18,430 nt of DNA, taken from Microscillaceae bacterium (GTDB taxonomy: Bacteria > Bacteroidota > Bacteroidia > Cytophagales > Microscillaceae). The position numbers and the translations under genes were made by a program. The stretch is from assembly GCA_003483885.1 (NCBI GenBank), contig DMXI01000422.1, positions 1 to 18,430 of the forward strand. Direction: 5' to 3'. The notes under the pieces are model-generated. The model was not told the origin of the DNA and did no database searches. It worked only from the letters and a program-made list of their open reading frames with translations. Positions 7,886-14,458 of this stretch are shown piece by piece. Position 1 is the first letter of the stretch. Every line of letters starts with the position of its first letter.

Positions 7886-8920
7886 ATGGAGCATTATAGA
7901 GAACTTTTACTCGTATTGAGTAGCCTGGGAGTACTGGAGAGCCTCTTTTTTGGGATATATTTATTGACCATCAAAGGGGAGAAAAGGATTCCTAATTTAT
8001 TATTATCGGTGCTTATATTTGCTTTAGCTATCCGTATTGGCAAATCCATTCTTTTTGTTTTTACCAATGATTTACCAGTTACCGTCAAAAACATTGGTCT
8101 AGGCGCTATGACCGCCATTGGCCCCGCCTTGTATTTGCATATCAAGGCTTTTGCTACTTACAAAAGTTTTCGTTTTCGTAATATTTACTTGTTACACTTT
8201 TTACCCTTCTTTATTTATGTGGCCGCAGCTCCTTATGTCTCCAACAAAACCGCCTTCGAACCCTATCATTTTATCTTGATGCAGTTTTTTACCTACTTAG
8301 TGCTATCAGTCTTGGTTTGGTATCGCTCTCGTGGTACCATCGAAAATCGCTATGATATCATTTGGATGCGTAACTTAATTGCAGGTATATTTTTAATATG
8401 GCTGTCATATACCCTTTACTTTATTCATATCATCCCTATTTATATTACTGGCGCCATTTTATACTCCTTCGTAGTGTATGGGATGATTTATTTGGCGCTC
8501 AAAAGGAATAGTATTTTTGTGGCCAAACCTACCGTAAAAAAATACCAAGGCTCTAAAATACAACCAACGCAGTCGTCCGAATTACTACAGCAAGTACTCC
8601 AGCTTTTTGAAACCGAAAAGCCCTACCTGGATGCCGATCTTACACTTACCAAAACTGCGCAAATACTCAATCTGGCTCCTAGGGTTTTGTCACAGGTGAT
8701 CAACGAACAACGTCAACAAAATTTTTCTGATTTTATCAATACCTACCGTATTCAGCAAGCCCAAGTCTTGTTGCACAGCGTAGCTTATCGCCAACAAACC
8801 ATTGCCAGCATCGCCTACGAAAGTGGCTTTCATTCTTTATCGGCTTTTAATACTGCTTTCAAAAAAAACACGGGTACTACGCCATCGGCTTATCGTAAAC
8901 TAAACCTGGAGAAAACCTAA
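7886..8920 (+). CDS. Membrane-anchored AraC-family transcriptional regulator
   Basis: I start at ATG 7886 (MEHYRELLLV), giving 344 residues. The TTG at 7853 would add 11 unlikely residues. The N-terminal half holds about seven hydrophobic segments (roughly 6-28, 36-58, 66-88, 100-118, 128-146, 158-182 and 185-206). The C-terminal 110 residues form an AraC/XylS DNA-binding domain with two helix-turn-helix units: LTLTKTAQILNLAPRVLSQVINE (about 252-274) and QTIASIAYESGFHSLSAFNTAFKKNTGTTPSAYRK (about 304-338), the second with the characteristic GF...F...F...G.TP..YR pattern. The domain order is common in Bacteroidota and suggests that a membrane-sensed signal controls DNA binding at the membrane. 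It diverges from lutB. Targets and ligand are not visible. Confidence 0.92.
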   Translation: MEHYRELLLVLSSLGVLESLFFGIYLLTIKGEKRIPNLLLSVLIFALAIRIGKSILFVFTNDLPVTVKNIGLGAMTAIGPALYLHIKAFATYKSFRFRNIYLLHFLPFFIYVAAAPYVSNKTAFEPYHFILMQFFTYLVLSVLVWYRSRGTIENRYDIIWMRNLIAGIFLIWLSYTLYFIHIIPIYITGAILYSFVVYGMIYLALKRNSIFVAKPTVKKYQGSKIQPTQSSELLQQVLQLFETEKPYLDADLTLTKTAQILNLAPRVLSQVINEQRQQNFSDFINTYRIQQAQVLLHSVAYRQQTIASIAYESGFHSLSAFNTAFKKNTGTTPSAYRKLNLEKT

Positions 8921-8928
8921 GCATTCAA

Positions 8929-8940
8929 TGTACTAGTACA
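8929..8940. repeat. 12-bp perfect palindrome TGTACTAGTACA
   Basis: This starts 8 bases after the AraC-gene stop. ACTAGTAC from it recurs inverted at about 9103-9110 (GTACTAGT), where the following bases are also partly alike. The pair may be the outermost ends of the nested inverted-repeat element at 8959-9071. Confidence 0.5.
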
Positions 8941-8958
8941 CTGAAACAAAAATAATTT

Positions 8959-9071
8959 ACTATTCTAAAAACTCCCTCAAGTCTTTGGTCTTAGCGTAGC
9001 GAGACCAAAGAAGGCATTGTATGGTCTCCATGTCGGTAAGACCATACAAGAAGTGGAAATTTTAGGATAGT
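8959..9071. repeat. Nested inverted-repeat element (cloverleaf-like)
   Basis: Three stems nest here. The outer stem pairs 8959-8970 (ACTATTCTAAAA) with 9060-9071, 11 of 12 matched. Inner hairpin A pairs 8982-8991 (TCTTTGGTCT) with 9002-9011, perfectly, around TAGCGTAGCG. Inner hairpin B pairs 9017-9027 (TTGTATGGTCT) with 9039-9049, perfectly. Hairpins A and B share GGTCT...AGACC at the base of their loops. There is no U tract, so a simple terminator is unlikely. It resembles a REP/MITE-like non-coding element. It encodes no plausible protein. Confidence 0.75.
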
Positions 9072-9172
9072 TGCAGAAACATAAACAAACTTATGTTCCA
9101 CAGTACTAGTCTTTCTATTTCTCTCACCCGGTTTCGCCCTCTATTTTAGGCGCATCAAAAACTTTCGGATAC

Positions 9173-9206
9173 CTGATTCGGACTATCTGATGTATGAATC
9201 AGATAG
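9173..9206 (+). promoter_or_regulatory. Hairpin with two alternative pairings upstream of the aminotransferase gene
   Basis: CTATCTGAT (9183-9191) pairs perfectly with ATCAGATAG (9198-9206) around a 6-base loop. The overlapping CTGATTC (9173-9179) can instead pair with GAATCAG (9196-9202). The two structures exclude each other. They end 61 bases before the ATG at 9267, and could act as an operator dyad in DNA or as a switch in the leader RNA. No U tract follows. Confidence 0.4.
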
Positions 9207-9266
9207 ACTTTAGGGGCTCTAGAGGCTTGTTTTGGGCATTAGTTCAATTCACCAAAACAAAAACCC

Positions 9267-10412
9267 ATGAAAAACACTTCCCTGATTAATCGTAGAAAAT
9301 GGTTAAGAAACACCGCACTTTCTTCGGCTGGCTTAGTCATGGCTGCCAACGCTGGAGCCTTTGCGCATGACCATTACCTCCAGGAATCTTTTACTGAGCA
9401 AGAACTGTTGAGATTGTTTTCTAACGAAAACCCCTACAGCCCTTCTCCTAAAGTCAAGTCGGCCATTCAATCATTGGTACACCGTGCCAATCGCTACGCA
9501 AATTATCACCGGGTAAATCCTAATGCGCTCAAAAAAGCCATTGCCAAAAGAGAAGGTCTTCAACCAGAAAATATAGTCTTGGGACATGGCTCTTATCAGG
9601 TGCTTACCCTTATTGCCATTATGTACGGCAAAAATAAAGAGACCATCATCACTCCTAAGCCTACTTTTAACGTGGTGGGGCGTTATGCCGATCACCAGAT
9701 GGGAGCCAATGTGAAATACATTGCCTTAGACAAAAACCACCGAATGGATTTATCGGCCATGCGCAACGCCATGGATGCCAATACTAGTTTGGTATTTGTC
9801 TGTAATCCAAACAACCCTACCGGAACAGTGATAGAAACTGAAAGACTTAAGCGCTTTTGCAAAGAGGTAGGCAAAAAAGCGACGGTGTTGGTAGATGAAG
9901 CCTATATCGAGTACGCCAACCCTGCCAAAACCAAGACCATGGTAGAACTGGTCCAACAAAAGGAAAACGTGCTGATTACCCGTACTTTTTCTAAAATGTA
10001 TGGCTTGGCCGGAATGCGGATAGGCTATGCAATGGCTCGGAAAGACATTGCTGAAAAGCTTGATAAGTTGAATGGGCAGTTTGGTCAGCTCATCAATACT
10101 TTGGGACTGGGAGCGGCAATGGCAGCCCTGGAAGATAAACCATTTATTCGCTCTTCAATCAAAAAAAACCAACAGGTAATGCAATACTTCTGTCAACAAC
10201 TAGACAAGATGAAGCTCAATTATGTACCTAGCGAAACCAACTTTATATATGTACAAACTGGCAAGGCTTTCAAAAACTTTCATAGCCAGTTGGACAAACA
10301 AAAAATAAAAGCCATAGGCAAAGATAGCAGCGAATGGAGCCGTATTAGTATGGCTACTATGGCGGATATGAAAAGGTTGGTAAAAATTATGAAAAATATG
10401 AAGACCAAATAA
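9267..10412 (+). CDS. HisC-like class I/II aminotransferase with Tat-type signal
   Basis: 381 residues from ATG 9267. The N-terminus, NRRKWLRNTALSSAGLVMAANAGAFA, has a twin Arg (9-10) followed by a hydrophobic stretch ending near AFA-HDH, a Tat-like export signal. The rest (about 45-381) is a fold-type I PLP enzyme of the histidinol-phosphate aminotransferase group. It carries GHGSYQ (106-111), CNPNNPTG (179-186, with the conserved Asn), VDEAYIEY (209-216), the PLP-lysine motif TRTFSKMYGLAGMRIGYA (Lys243) and SRISMAT with Arg359 for the substrate carboxylate. Mature-domain length is normal and all key residues are present, so it should be active. HisC enzymes are usually cytoplasmic, so an exported form is unlikely to serve histidine synthesis; the substrate is unknown. 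No his genes are nearby. It lies 78 bases before the next plus-strand gene. Confidence 0.88.
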   Translation: MKNTSLINRRKWLRNTALSSAGLVMAANAGAFAHDHYLQESFTEQELLRLFSNENPYSPSPKVKSAIQSLVHRANRYANYHRVNPNALKKAIAKREGLQPENIVLGHGSYQVLTLIAIMYGKNKETIITPKPTFNVVGRYADHQMGANVKYIALDKNHRMDLSAMRNAMDANTSLVFVCNPNNPTGTVIETERLKRFCKEVGKKATVLVDEAYIEYANPAKTKTMVELVQQKENVLITRTFSKMYGLAGMRIGYAMARKDIAEKLDKLNGQFGQLINTLGLGAAMAALEDKPFIRSSIKKNQQVMQYFCQQLDKMKLNYVPSETNFIYVQTGKAFKNFHSQLDKQKIKAIGKDSSEWSRISMATMADMKRLVKIMKNMKTK

Positions 10413-10490
10413 TTCAACTACCTAATCAAGATACCAGCACCACAAAACACATTAAGATTCATATCATATAACTTTCAAAAAATTATACTC

Positions 10491-10943
10491 ATGCGTACAA
10501 AGATGCTTTATCGTTTATCTACCGTATTTTTCAGTATTTTTTTAATTCAATCTGTCTCTTTTGGCCAAGATGGTGCACTGGATAAGCAAGATCCTGAAGA
10601 AAAAAAAGCGATTGAAGCTACTATTCAGCAATATTTTAAAGGAGGGGCTGAGAGCGATATTTCTGCCTTTAAAAAGGCCATGCATCCCAATGCTTACCTG
10701 AAATTTATAAGCAAGGGGAAATACCGGGAAATAGACATGCCTACCTACTATGGATTCTTTAAATCAGGCAAAAAAAATAAGCGGGAATCTAAAATATTGT
10801 CCATCGACATCACTGGCAATGCAGCAGCAGCCAAAATCAGGATTTATACCAAGTCTCGCATTTTTACCGATTATTTCACCTTGCTTAAATTCAAAGAAGG
10901 ATGGAAAATTGTCAGTAAAACTTCTTATACTTTGGTTAAATAA
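10491..10943 (+). CDS. Secreted NTF2-like (lumazine-binding-type) protein
   Basis: 150 residues from ATG 10491; ATG 10503 is also possible. Residues 1-26 are a signal peptide (hydrophobic LSTVFFSIFLIQSVSFG before Q). The mature part fits the NTF2-like 'putative lumazine-binding' group: EKKAIEATIQQYFKGGAESD (helical start), FKKAMHPNAYLKFI, then alternating strands ending DYFTLLKFKEGWKIVSKTSYTLV. The family fold is a cone-shaped pocket that may bind a small molecule or carry an enzyme. No catalytic residues can be assigned with confidence. The stop is followed after 10 bases by the next gene, so the two are very likely co-transcribed. Confidence 0.75.
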   Translation: MRTKMLYRLSTVFFSIFLIQSVSFGQDGALDKQDPEEKKAIEATIQQYFKGGAESDISAFKKAMHPNAYLKFISKGKYREIDMPTYYGFFKSGKKNKRESKILSIDITGNAAAAKIRIYTKSRIFTDYFTLLKFKEGWKIVSKTSYTLVK

Positions 10944-10953
10944 CCCATATTTT

Positions 10954-11961
10954 ATGTTAAATAAATTATTTTTTCTTGCTTCTATCTTATTATTGGGGCA
11001 AAACATTCAGGCACAAAGTAAATCTGGGTACTATATCAAATGGTATGTTGATCATACGGATCGCGAGGTAAAACCAAGCATTGCTATCTCTGCCAAAGAG
11101 GCTCAATATATTAACTGCTATTATGTTCAGTTTAGTCCCAATGGTCAATTCAAAAGCGTCAAATATTATTACCAAGGTAAACCAAGCAAATACAGTAATT
11201 TTGGCGCGCACGAAATGGTCAGGACCTATTTTAAGGATTACTTTATAGAAACCTATAAAGACAACAAACATAAATCCACCATCAATAGCAGGGGATTATT
11301 CAAAAGTGTTTATCGTTTAGATGCCAATGGTTTCTGGAGCCAAAAACAGTATTACAATCAGCAAGATCAACCTATTGAATTGGGTGGTGTTGCAGCTGTG
11401 CATATGATCCGAGATGCTGACAATCGGGCAATCTCAGAAATCCAGCTTAACCTGAAGGGGGATACTATCCCTGATGGAAATGGTTTCAAACAACCTTATT
11501 TTGCTTTTACCAAAGATGGATTTGCCCGGTATCGTCAAAATCGCAACCAACAAGGGCAATTGATTAACGGGAAACGAGGGTATGCAGTGGTTAATTTTTT
11601 GTTTGATGGCAACGGAAACTTTGTAGATGAGGAATTTCGGGATGAACGGGGTCATTTAATGGCCCACCCTGATTTTGACTATGCCAGAATTAACTTTCGA
11701 GAATTTAACAAATACGGCAAACCAAGCCGCATCTATTTTTTAGATCACCTGGGGCGACCTCTCAAAAAGTGGGCTTATGGCATTATGGAGTATTATCCAG
11801 ACATGAACCGCAAGCGTATCACTTTTTACGACAATCAAGGCAATCGATCAGCCAACGCAGCGGGGGTTTCTAGTATGGTTTATAAGTATAACTCTGAAGG
11901 AAAGTTTATAGGCAGAACAAAATACGATATTCAAGGAAAAAAGATGAACCAGTCAAAGTAG
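10954..11961 (+). CDS. Secreted protein with YD-like/aromatic-Gly repeats, unknown function
   Basis: 335 residues from ATG 10954 (MLNKLFFLASILLLGQNIQAQ, a clear signal peptide cut near residue 20). An in-frame upstream extension would overlap the preceding gene and lacks a signal. The mature part is built from loose repeats of about 20-40 residues that alternate an aromatic strand with a D/N-x-x-G turn. Examples are SPNGQFKSVKYYYQG (61-75), DANGFWSQKQYYNQQ (123-137), DGNGNFVDEEFRDERG (218-233), NKYGKPSRIYFLDHLG (252-267) and NSEGKFIGRTKYDIQG (313-328). This recalls MORN, YD or WG repeats without matching one exactly, and suggests a beta-rich periplasmic or surface protein. It is second in a two-gene unit with the NTF2-like gene. 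Confidence 0.75.
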   Translation: MLNKLFFLASILLLGQNIQAQSKSGYYIKWYVDHTDREVKPSIAISAKEAQYINCYYVQFSPNGQFKSVKYYYQGKPSKYSNFGAHEMVRTYFKDYFIETYKDNKHKSTINSRGLFKSVYRLDANGFWSQKQYYNQQDQPIELGGVAAVHMIRDADNRAISEIQLNLKGDTIPDGNGFKQPYFAFTKDGFARYRQNRNQQGQLINGKRGYAVVNFLFDGNGNFVDEEFRDERGHLMAHPDFDYARINFREFNKYGKPSRIYFLDHLGRPLKKWAYGIMEYYPDMNRKRITFYDNQGNRSANAAGVSSMVYKYNSEGKFIGRTKYDIQGKKMNQSK

Positions 11962-11969
11962 CACTTCAA

Positions 11970-12012
11970 AGGTTCTCCTTCAGTAAATCATTGCGGAAAC
12001 GAAGGAGAACCT
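11970..12012. repeat. 12-bp perfect inverted repeat after the repeat-protein gene
   Basis: AGGTTCTCCTTC (11970-11981) pairs with GAAGGAGAACCT (12001-12012) around a 19-base loop, 8 bases after the stop codon at 11961. There is no U tract right after it, so it may be an mRNA 3'-end stabiliser or part of a repeat rather than the terminator. Confidence 0.6.
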
Positions 12013-12104
12013 GTGCTTCCAGCCTTTTTCTCTAACTAAAGAGTAATCCCTCTTAGTTACCGTTCTACTAAACTCAAAATCTAGTTTGCTTTTTAATGAA
12101 ATAA

Positions 12105-12129
12105 AAAAAGCAGGGGTTTCCTGCTTTTT
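12105..12129. terminator. Bidirectional intrinsic terminator
   Basis: AAAAAGCAGG (12105-12114) pairs with CCTGCTTTTT (12120-12129) around a 5-base loop. The plus strand ends in five Ts and the minus strand in seven. On the plus strand it would end the 10491-11961 transcript; on the minus strand it could stop read-through from the right. Confidence 0.8.
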
Positions 12130-12222
12130 CACCTAACTAATCCCACGACTCAATTATAGCCTGTCAATTGAGCCAATCCAGCGATATTTTTTGATAATCT
12201 GGTTTGTTTGGTAGAGTAAAAT

Positions 12223-12251
12223 AAAGGAAACAAAGAAACTTTGTTTCCTTT
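12223..12251. repeat. 13-bp perfect hairpin with 3-base loop
   Basis: AAAGGAAACAAAG (12223-12235) and CTTTGTTTCCTTT (12239-12251) are perfect complements around AAA. It is very stable for an A/T-rich stem and has no U tract beyond the arm itself. No gene is adjacent on either strand, so its role is unclear. Confidence 0.65.
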
Positions 12252-12488
12252 AGGAATTGTGTCTCCTATTCCCACTACCAGAATCCACCGAGGTAGGTGA
12301 CACATAATATATCACACTTTTGTTTTTTGGCACTTAGAGGAAAGTTAGCAAGGCTGTAGTTATCAACCTGCTAACTGGTTCGCTTAAGTTGTGTGCAAGG
12401 TTCAGCAAACACACTTTGAGGAAAAATATTTTTCTTAAGCATCTTGATATTACAGTAGCAAATGTAAAAGGCTAAAATATACGATGCA

Positions 12489-12535
12489 AGAGGCTTTTTT
12501 GGGGCTTTTGACTCAAAAAGAGGCTTTTTTTGGGG
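12489..12535. repeat. Direct repeat AGAGGCTTTTTTGGGG, two copies
   Basis: Copies lie at 12489-12504 and 12519-12535, differing by one extra T and starting 30 bases apart. Purine/pyrimidine tracts of this kind can arise by slippage. Confidence 0.6.
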
Positions 12536-12590
12536 TGAAAAAGTGGGGCGTTACTTTTGTCTAATAATCTTATAATCAAGCACTTACTTT

Positions 12591-12626
12591 TGGCGAAAAT
12601 AATGGGCGAAAAAATGGGTGAAAAAA
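12591..12626. repeat. 12-bp tandem repeat, three imperfect copies
   Basis: Units starting at 12591, 12603 and 12615 read TGGCGAAAATAA, TGGGCGAAAAAA and TGGGTGAAAAAA. They sit directly beyond the 3' end of the TPR-HTH gene and run into A and T homopolymers. Confidence 0.6.
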
Positions 12627-12638
12627 AAATGTTTTTTT

Positions 12639-14222
12639 TTATTTTTCTTGTTGAGAATTACGAATGACTTCATTTTGTTGGCCTCGATAATCATTAATAA
12701 AGTCTTTAAAGCTTACATGTCCTGTTTTTTCGGCAATATTTCTAAACCGATAACGTACAGATCCAAAGGTCGAACCCATTTTTTGAGCAATTTTTTGCAT
12801 ACTTAACCCTTGATAATATAATCTAATCATTTCCCTGGTTTCCAAGGGTAACCTCAGCCCAGTCTTTTGTTCTATTAATTTGATCAAGTTGTTTTCAGCC
12901 AAAAGTTGTTTCATTTCCCGTAATTGCTCTGGGGCAAAGCTTTCAGCAATATTATTTCCACTGTTTTTCTGTCCAACTTCCCCAATCACATTCATTGGGA
13001 GAACCACCTCTTGAGCATTTGAAGTTGATGAAGTAGTTATACCAGATACACTCAGTCGCTTTCGTTGCCTCAATAGGTACATTGCACCAATCAAGCCAAT
13101 CAAAATCACTAACCACCATTCATAACCAAGGCTTTGATGGCGTGAGGTAATGTCTGCATTTGTTTTCTGGGCAATTTTTTGTCGATATAAGGTATCTTTC
13201 AGTTTCAATTCGCTCTTGGCCTGATTATAACTTGCTTTGACAGCTCTCAAGCGAGTTTTATACAATTGGTGCTCAGTAGGTTTTAGGCGTTTCAAAGCCA
13301 ATATATTCTGATATAATTCCTTAGCTTGTTCACTCACCGTACGTTTGGTCACCCAATCGGGTGCGTTGTCTATTAGGTCTTGTAATAAATCGTTGCATTC
13401 ATCAAATATTTGTCGGGCTACGGTCATTTGATCTGTTTTAGCCAGATATAATCCATAGGTATGCTTCCAAAAAAGTTGCATCATAGGAGTTTTTTTCAAA
13501 GGCTTAGCTTGCTCTAAATGCTGATATGCTTGCGTAGTCAGATCGGTCATAACCAAGTATTTGGCTAACTGGGTATGCAAAAAGGCTGTATTCTCAGGGG
13601 ATTTAATTGGGTGATGTTTTATTGCCAAACGCTGGTAAACAATCGCGGAATCGTAACGTGAAAAAGTGGCTAAAGTATTAGCCATTCGTTCATAAGCATA
13701 ACCTAATTGTTGAGGGGCATGGTCTTTTCTAAGTTTTATCACTTTATGCATGATGTTCAAAGCATTCATATTCCTGTTTTTTGTCAGTATATCTCCTCTT
13801 AAATTATACGCATAACTCAATCTAACCCACTCTTTCGCTTGTTTCTGAAATTTGATACACTGCTTATTTAAGCTCACTGCTTTCTTATAATCACCAATTT
13901 GAAGATAGGTATCAGCTAAATTATTATTCACTCTAAAATAAGACACCGAATCTGGTGAAAACCTGCGAGCTTGCTTGTAATCATACAGAGCCGCACCATG
14001 TAGGCATAATTTTTTTGCATTAAAACCACGTAGATAATGAGCTTTGTATTTTTGGGCATTAGTTTTGGCTAAAGTAAGACATTTAGTTGCCCAAATAATC
14101 GCTGAATCCTGATGGGTATTGGTAAATGCTCGGGCTTTTTTATAGGCTTTTTCGTAGTTTTGTTGAGCTTGTATGGAAATACTCCATATAAACCATAAAG
14201 CCAAAAGGATAATTTTTCTCAT
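12639..14222 (-). CDS. Periplasmic TPR sensor with TM helix and cytoplasmic HTH domain
   Basis: I choose ATG 14222 (527 residues) because it places a signal peptide at the N-terminus (MRKIILLALWFIWSISIQAQ); upstream starts (ATG 14276, TTG 14282) would bury it. Residues about 21-320 are helical TPR-type repeats, such as AALYDYKQARRFSPDS (77-92), NNLADTYLQIGDYKKAVSLNKQCI (99-122) and GDILTKNRNMNALNIMHKVI (143-162). A coiled region (about 320-360) precedes one membrane helix (369-385, WWLVILIGLIGAMYLL). The cytoplasmic tail ends in a LuxR/sigma-4-like helix-turn-helix (about 455-515), with LPLETREMIRLYYQGLSMQKIAQKMGSTFGSVRYRFRNIAEK. Such one-component TPR-TM-HTH regulators are common in Bacteroidota. 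They should sense an extracytoplasmic ligand and bind DNA from the membrane. It is divergent from a small GG-leader peptide gene, a plausible ligand or target. Confidence 0.87.
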   Translation of the reverse strand: MRKIILLALWFIWSISIQAQQNYEKAYKKARAFTNTHQDSAIIWATKCLTLAKTNAQKYKAHYLRGFNAKKLCLHGAALYDYKQARRFSPDSVSYFRVNNNLADTYLQIGDYKKAVSLNKQCIKFQKQAKEWVRLSYAYNLRGDILTKNRNMNALNIMHKVIKLRKDHAPQQLGYAYERMANTLATFSRYDSAIVYQRLAIKHHPIKSPENTAFLHTQLAKYLVMTDLTTQAYQHLEQAKPLKKTPMMQLFWKHTYGLYLAKTDQMTVARQIFDECNDLLQDLIDNAPDWVTKRTVSEQAKELYQNILALKRLKPTEHQLYKTRLRAVKASYNQAKSELKLKDTLYRQKIAQKTNADITSRHQSLGYEWWLVILIGLIGAMYLLRQRKRLSVSGITTSSTSNAQEVVLPMNVIGEVGQKNSGNNIAESFAPEQLREMKQLLAENNLIKLIEQKTGLRLPLETREMIRLYYQGLSMQKIAQKMGSTFGSVRYRFRNIAEKTGHVSFKDFINDYRGQQNEVIRNSQQEK

Positions 14223-14224
14223 AA

Positions 14225-14240
14225 AATGTTTGTAAACATT
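14225..14240. promoter_or_regulatory. 16-bp dyad between two divergent start codons (candidate operator)
   Basis: AATGTTT (14225-14231) and AAACATT (14234-14240) form a perfect inverted repeat with a 2-base spacer. It lies within the 31 bases between the start of the TPR-HTH regulator (14222, minus) and the start of the small peptide gene (14254, plus). The position suits an operator acting on both genes, possibly bound by the HTH protein itself. This is inference from position; A/T-rich dyads also arise by chance. Confidence 0.5.
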
Positions 14241-14253
14241 AATATACCTTTCA

Positions 14254-14403
14254 ATGAAACATGTATCTAAAACCATTGCCAATCATTTTAATAAAGTGGT
14301 TTTGCAACGCTACCAATTATTACACATTAAAGGAGGATGCTGTGGAAATAGTGATGATCCGCCACCAAAGATTAGTCAACAACAGCCTCCCTCAAAGGGA
14401 TAA
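14254..14403 (+). CDS. Small GG-leader peptide, candidate RiPP/bacteriocin-like precursor
   Basis: A 49-residue ORF from ATG 14254 to TAA 14401-14403. The N-terminal part (MKHVSKTIANHFNKVVLQRY...) ends in LLHIKGG at 22-28, like leader peptides of the Bacteroidota 'GG' natural-product precursors cut by C39-type peptidases. The predicted core (29-49) begins CCGNSDDPPPK and is Pro/Gln/Ser-rich. The gene diverges from the TPR-HTH regulator with 31 bases between starts. An intrinsic terminator follows 55 bases after the stop, which supports a real plus-strand transcript. No maturase, lanthipeptide synthase or peptidase-transporter is in the window. Caution: an AAAGGAGG (14329-14336) inside it would suit an alternative GTG start at 14342 (27 residues, another frame, stop 14425). 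Bacteroidota rarely rely on such sites, and that peptide resembles nothing I know. Confidence 0.5.
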   Translation: MKHVSKTIANHFNKVVLQRYQLLHIKGGCCGNSDDPPPKISQQQPPSKG

Positions 14404-14458
14404 TACTATCGGTTTTTTAAAATGATTACACTTAGAAGCGAACAACCCTAAAAACATT

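Larger units (their letters stand above)
11962..12638. other. Convergent intergenic region rich in hairpins
   Basis: No gene I can support. Five stem-loops lie in the first 290 bases: 11970-11981/12001-12012 (12 bp perfect, 19-base loop); 12033-12043/12050-12059 (10 bp, one bulge); 12105-12114/12120-12129 (terminator, listed separately); 12149-12155/12166-12172 (7 bp); and 12223-12235/12239-12251 (13 bp perfect, 3-base loop). A weaker dyad AGTTAGCA/TGCTAACT lies at 12343-12350/12369-12376. Near the right end are direct repeats (12489-12535 and 12591-12626). A 51-codon minus ORF (12305-12150) exists but resembles nothing known to me. Confidence 0.6.

Noticed and set aside
12150..12305. 51-codon minus-strand ORF (MCHLPRWILVVGIGDTIP...) followed by a terminator with seven Ts
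   Set aside because: It runs through a perfect 13-bp hairpin and resembles no family I know. The terminator is already explained by the plus-strand operon. A weak possibility remains.
12343..12376. AGTTAGCA...TGCTAACT dyad considered as a tRNA or riboswitch
   Set aside because: No acceptor/anticodon/T-arm arrangement and no riboswitch consensus could be found around it.
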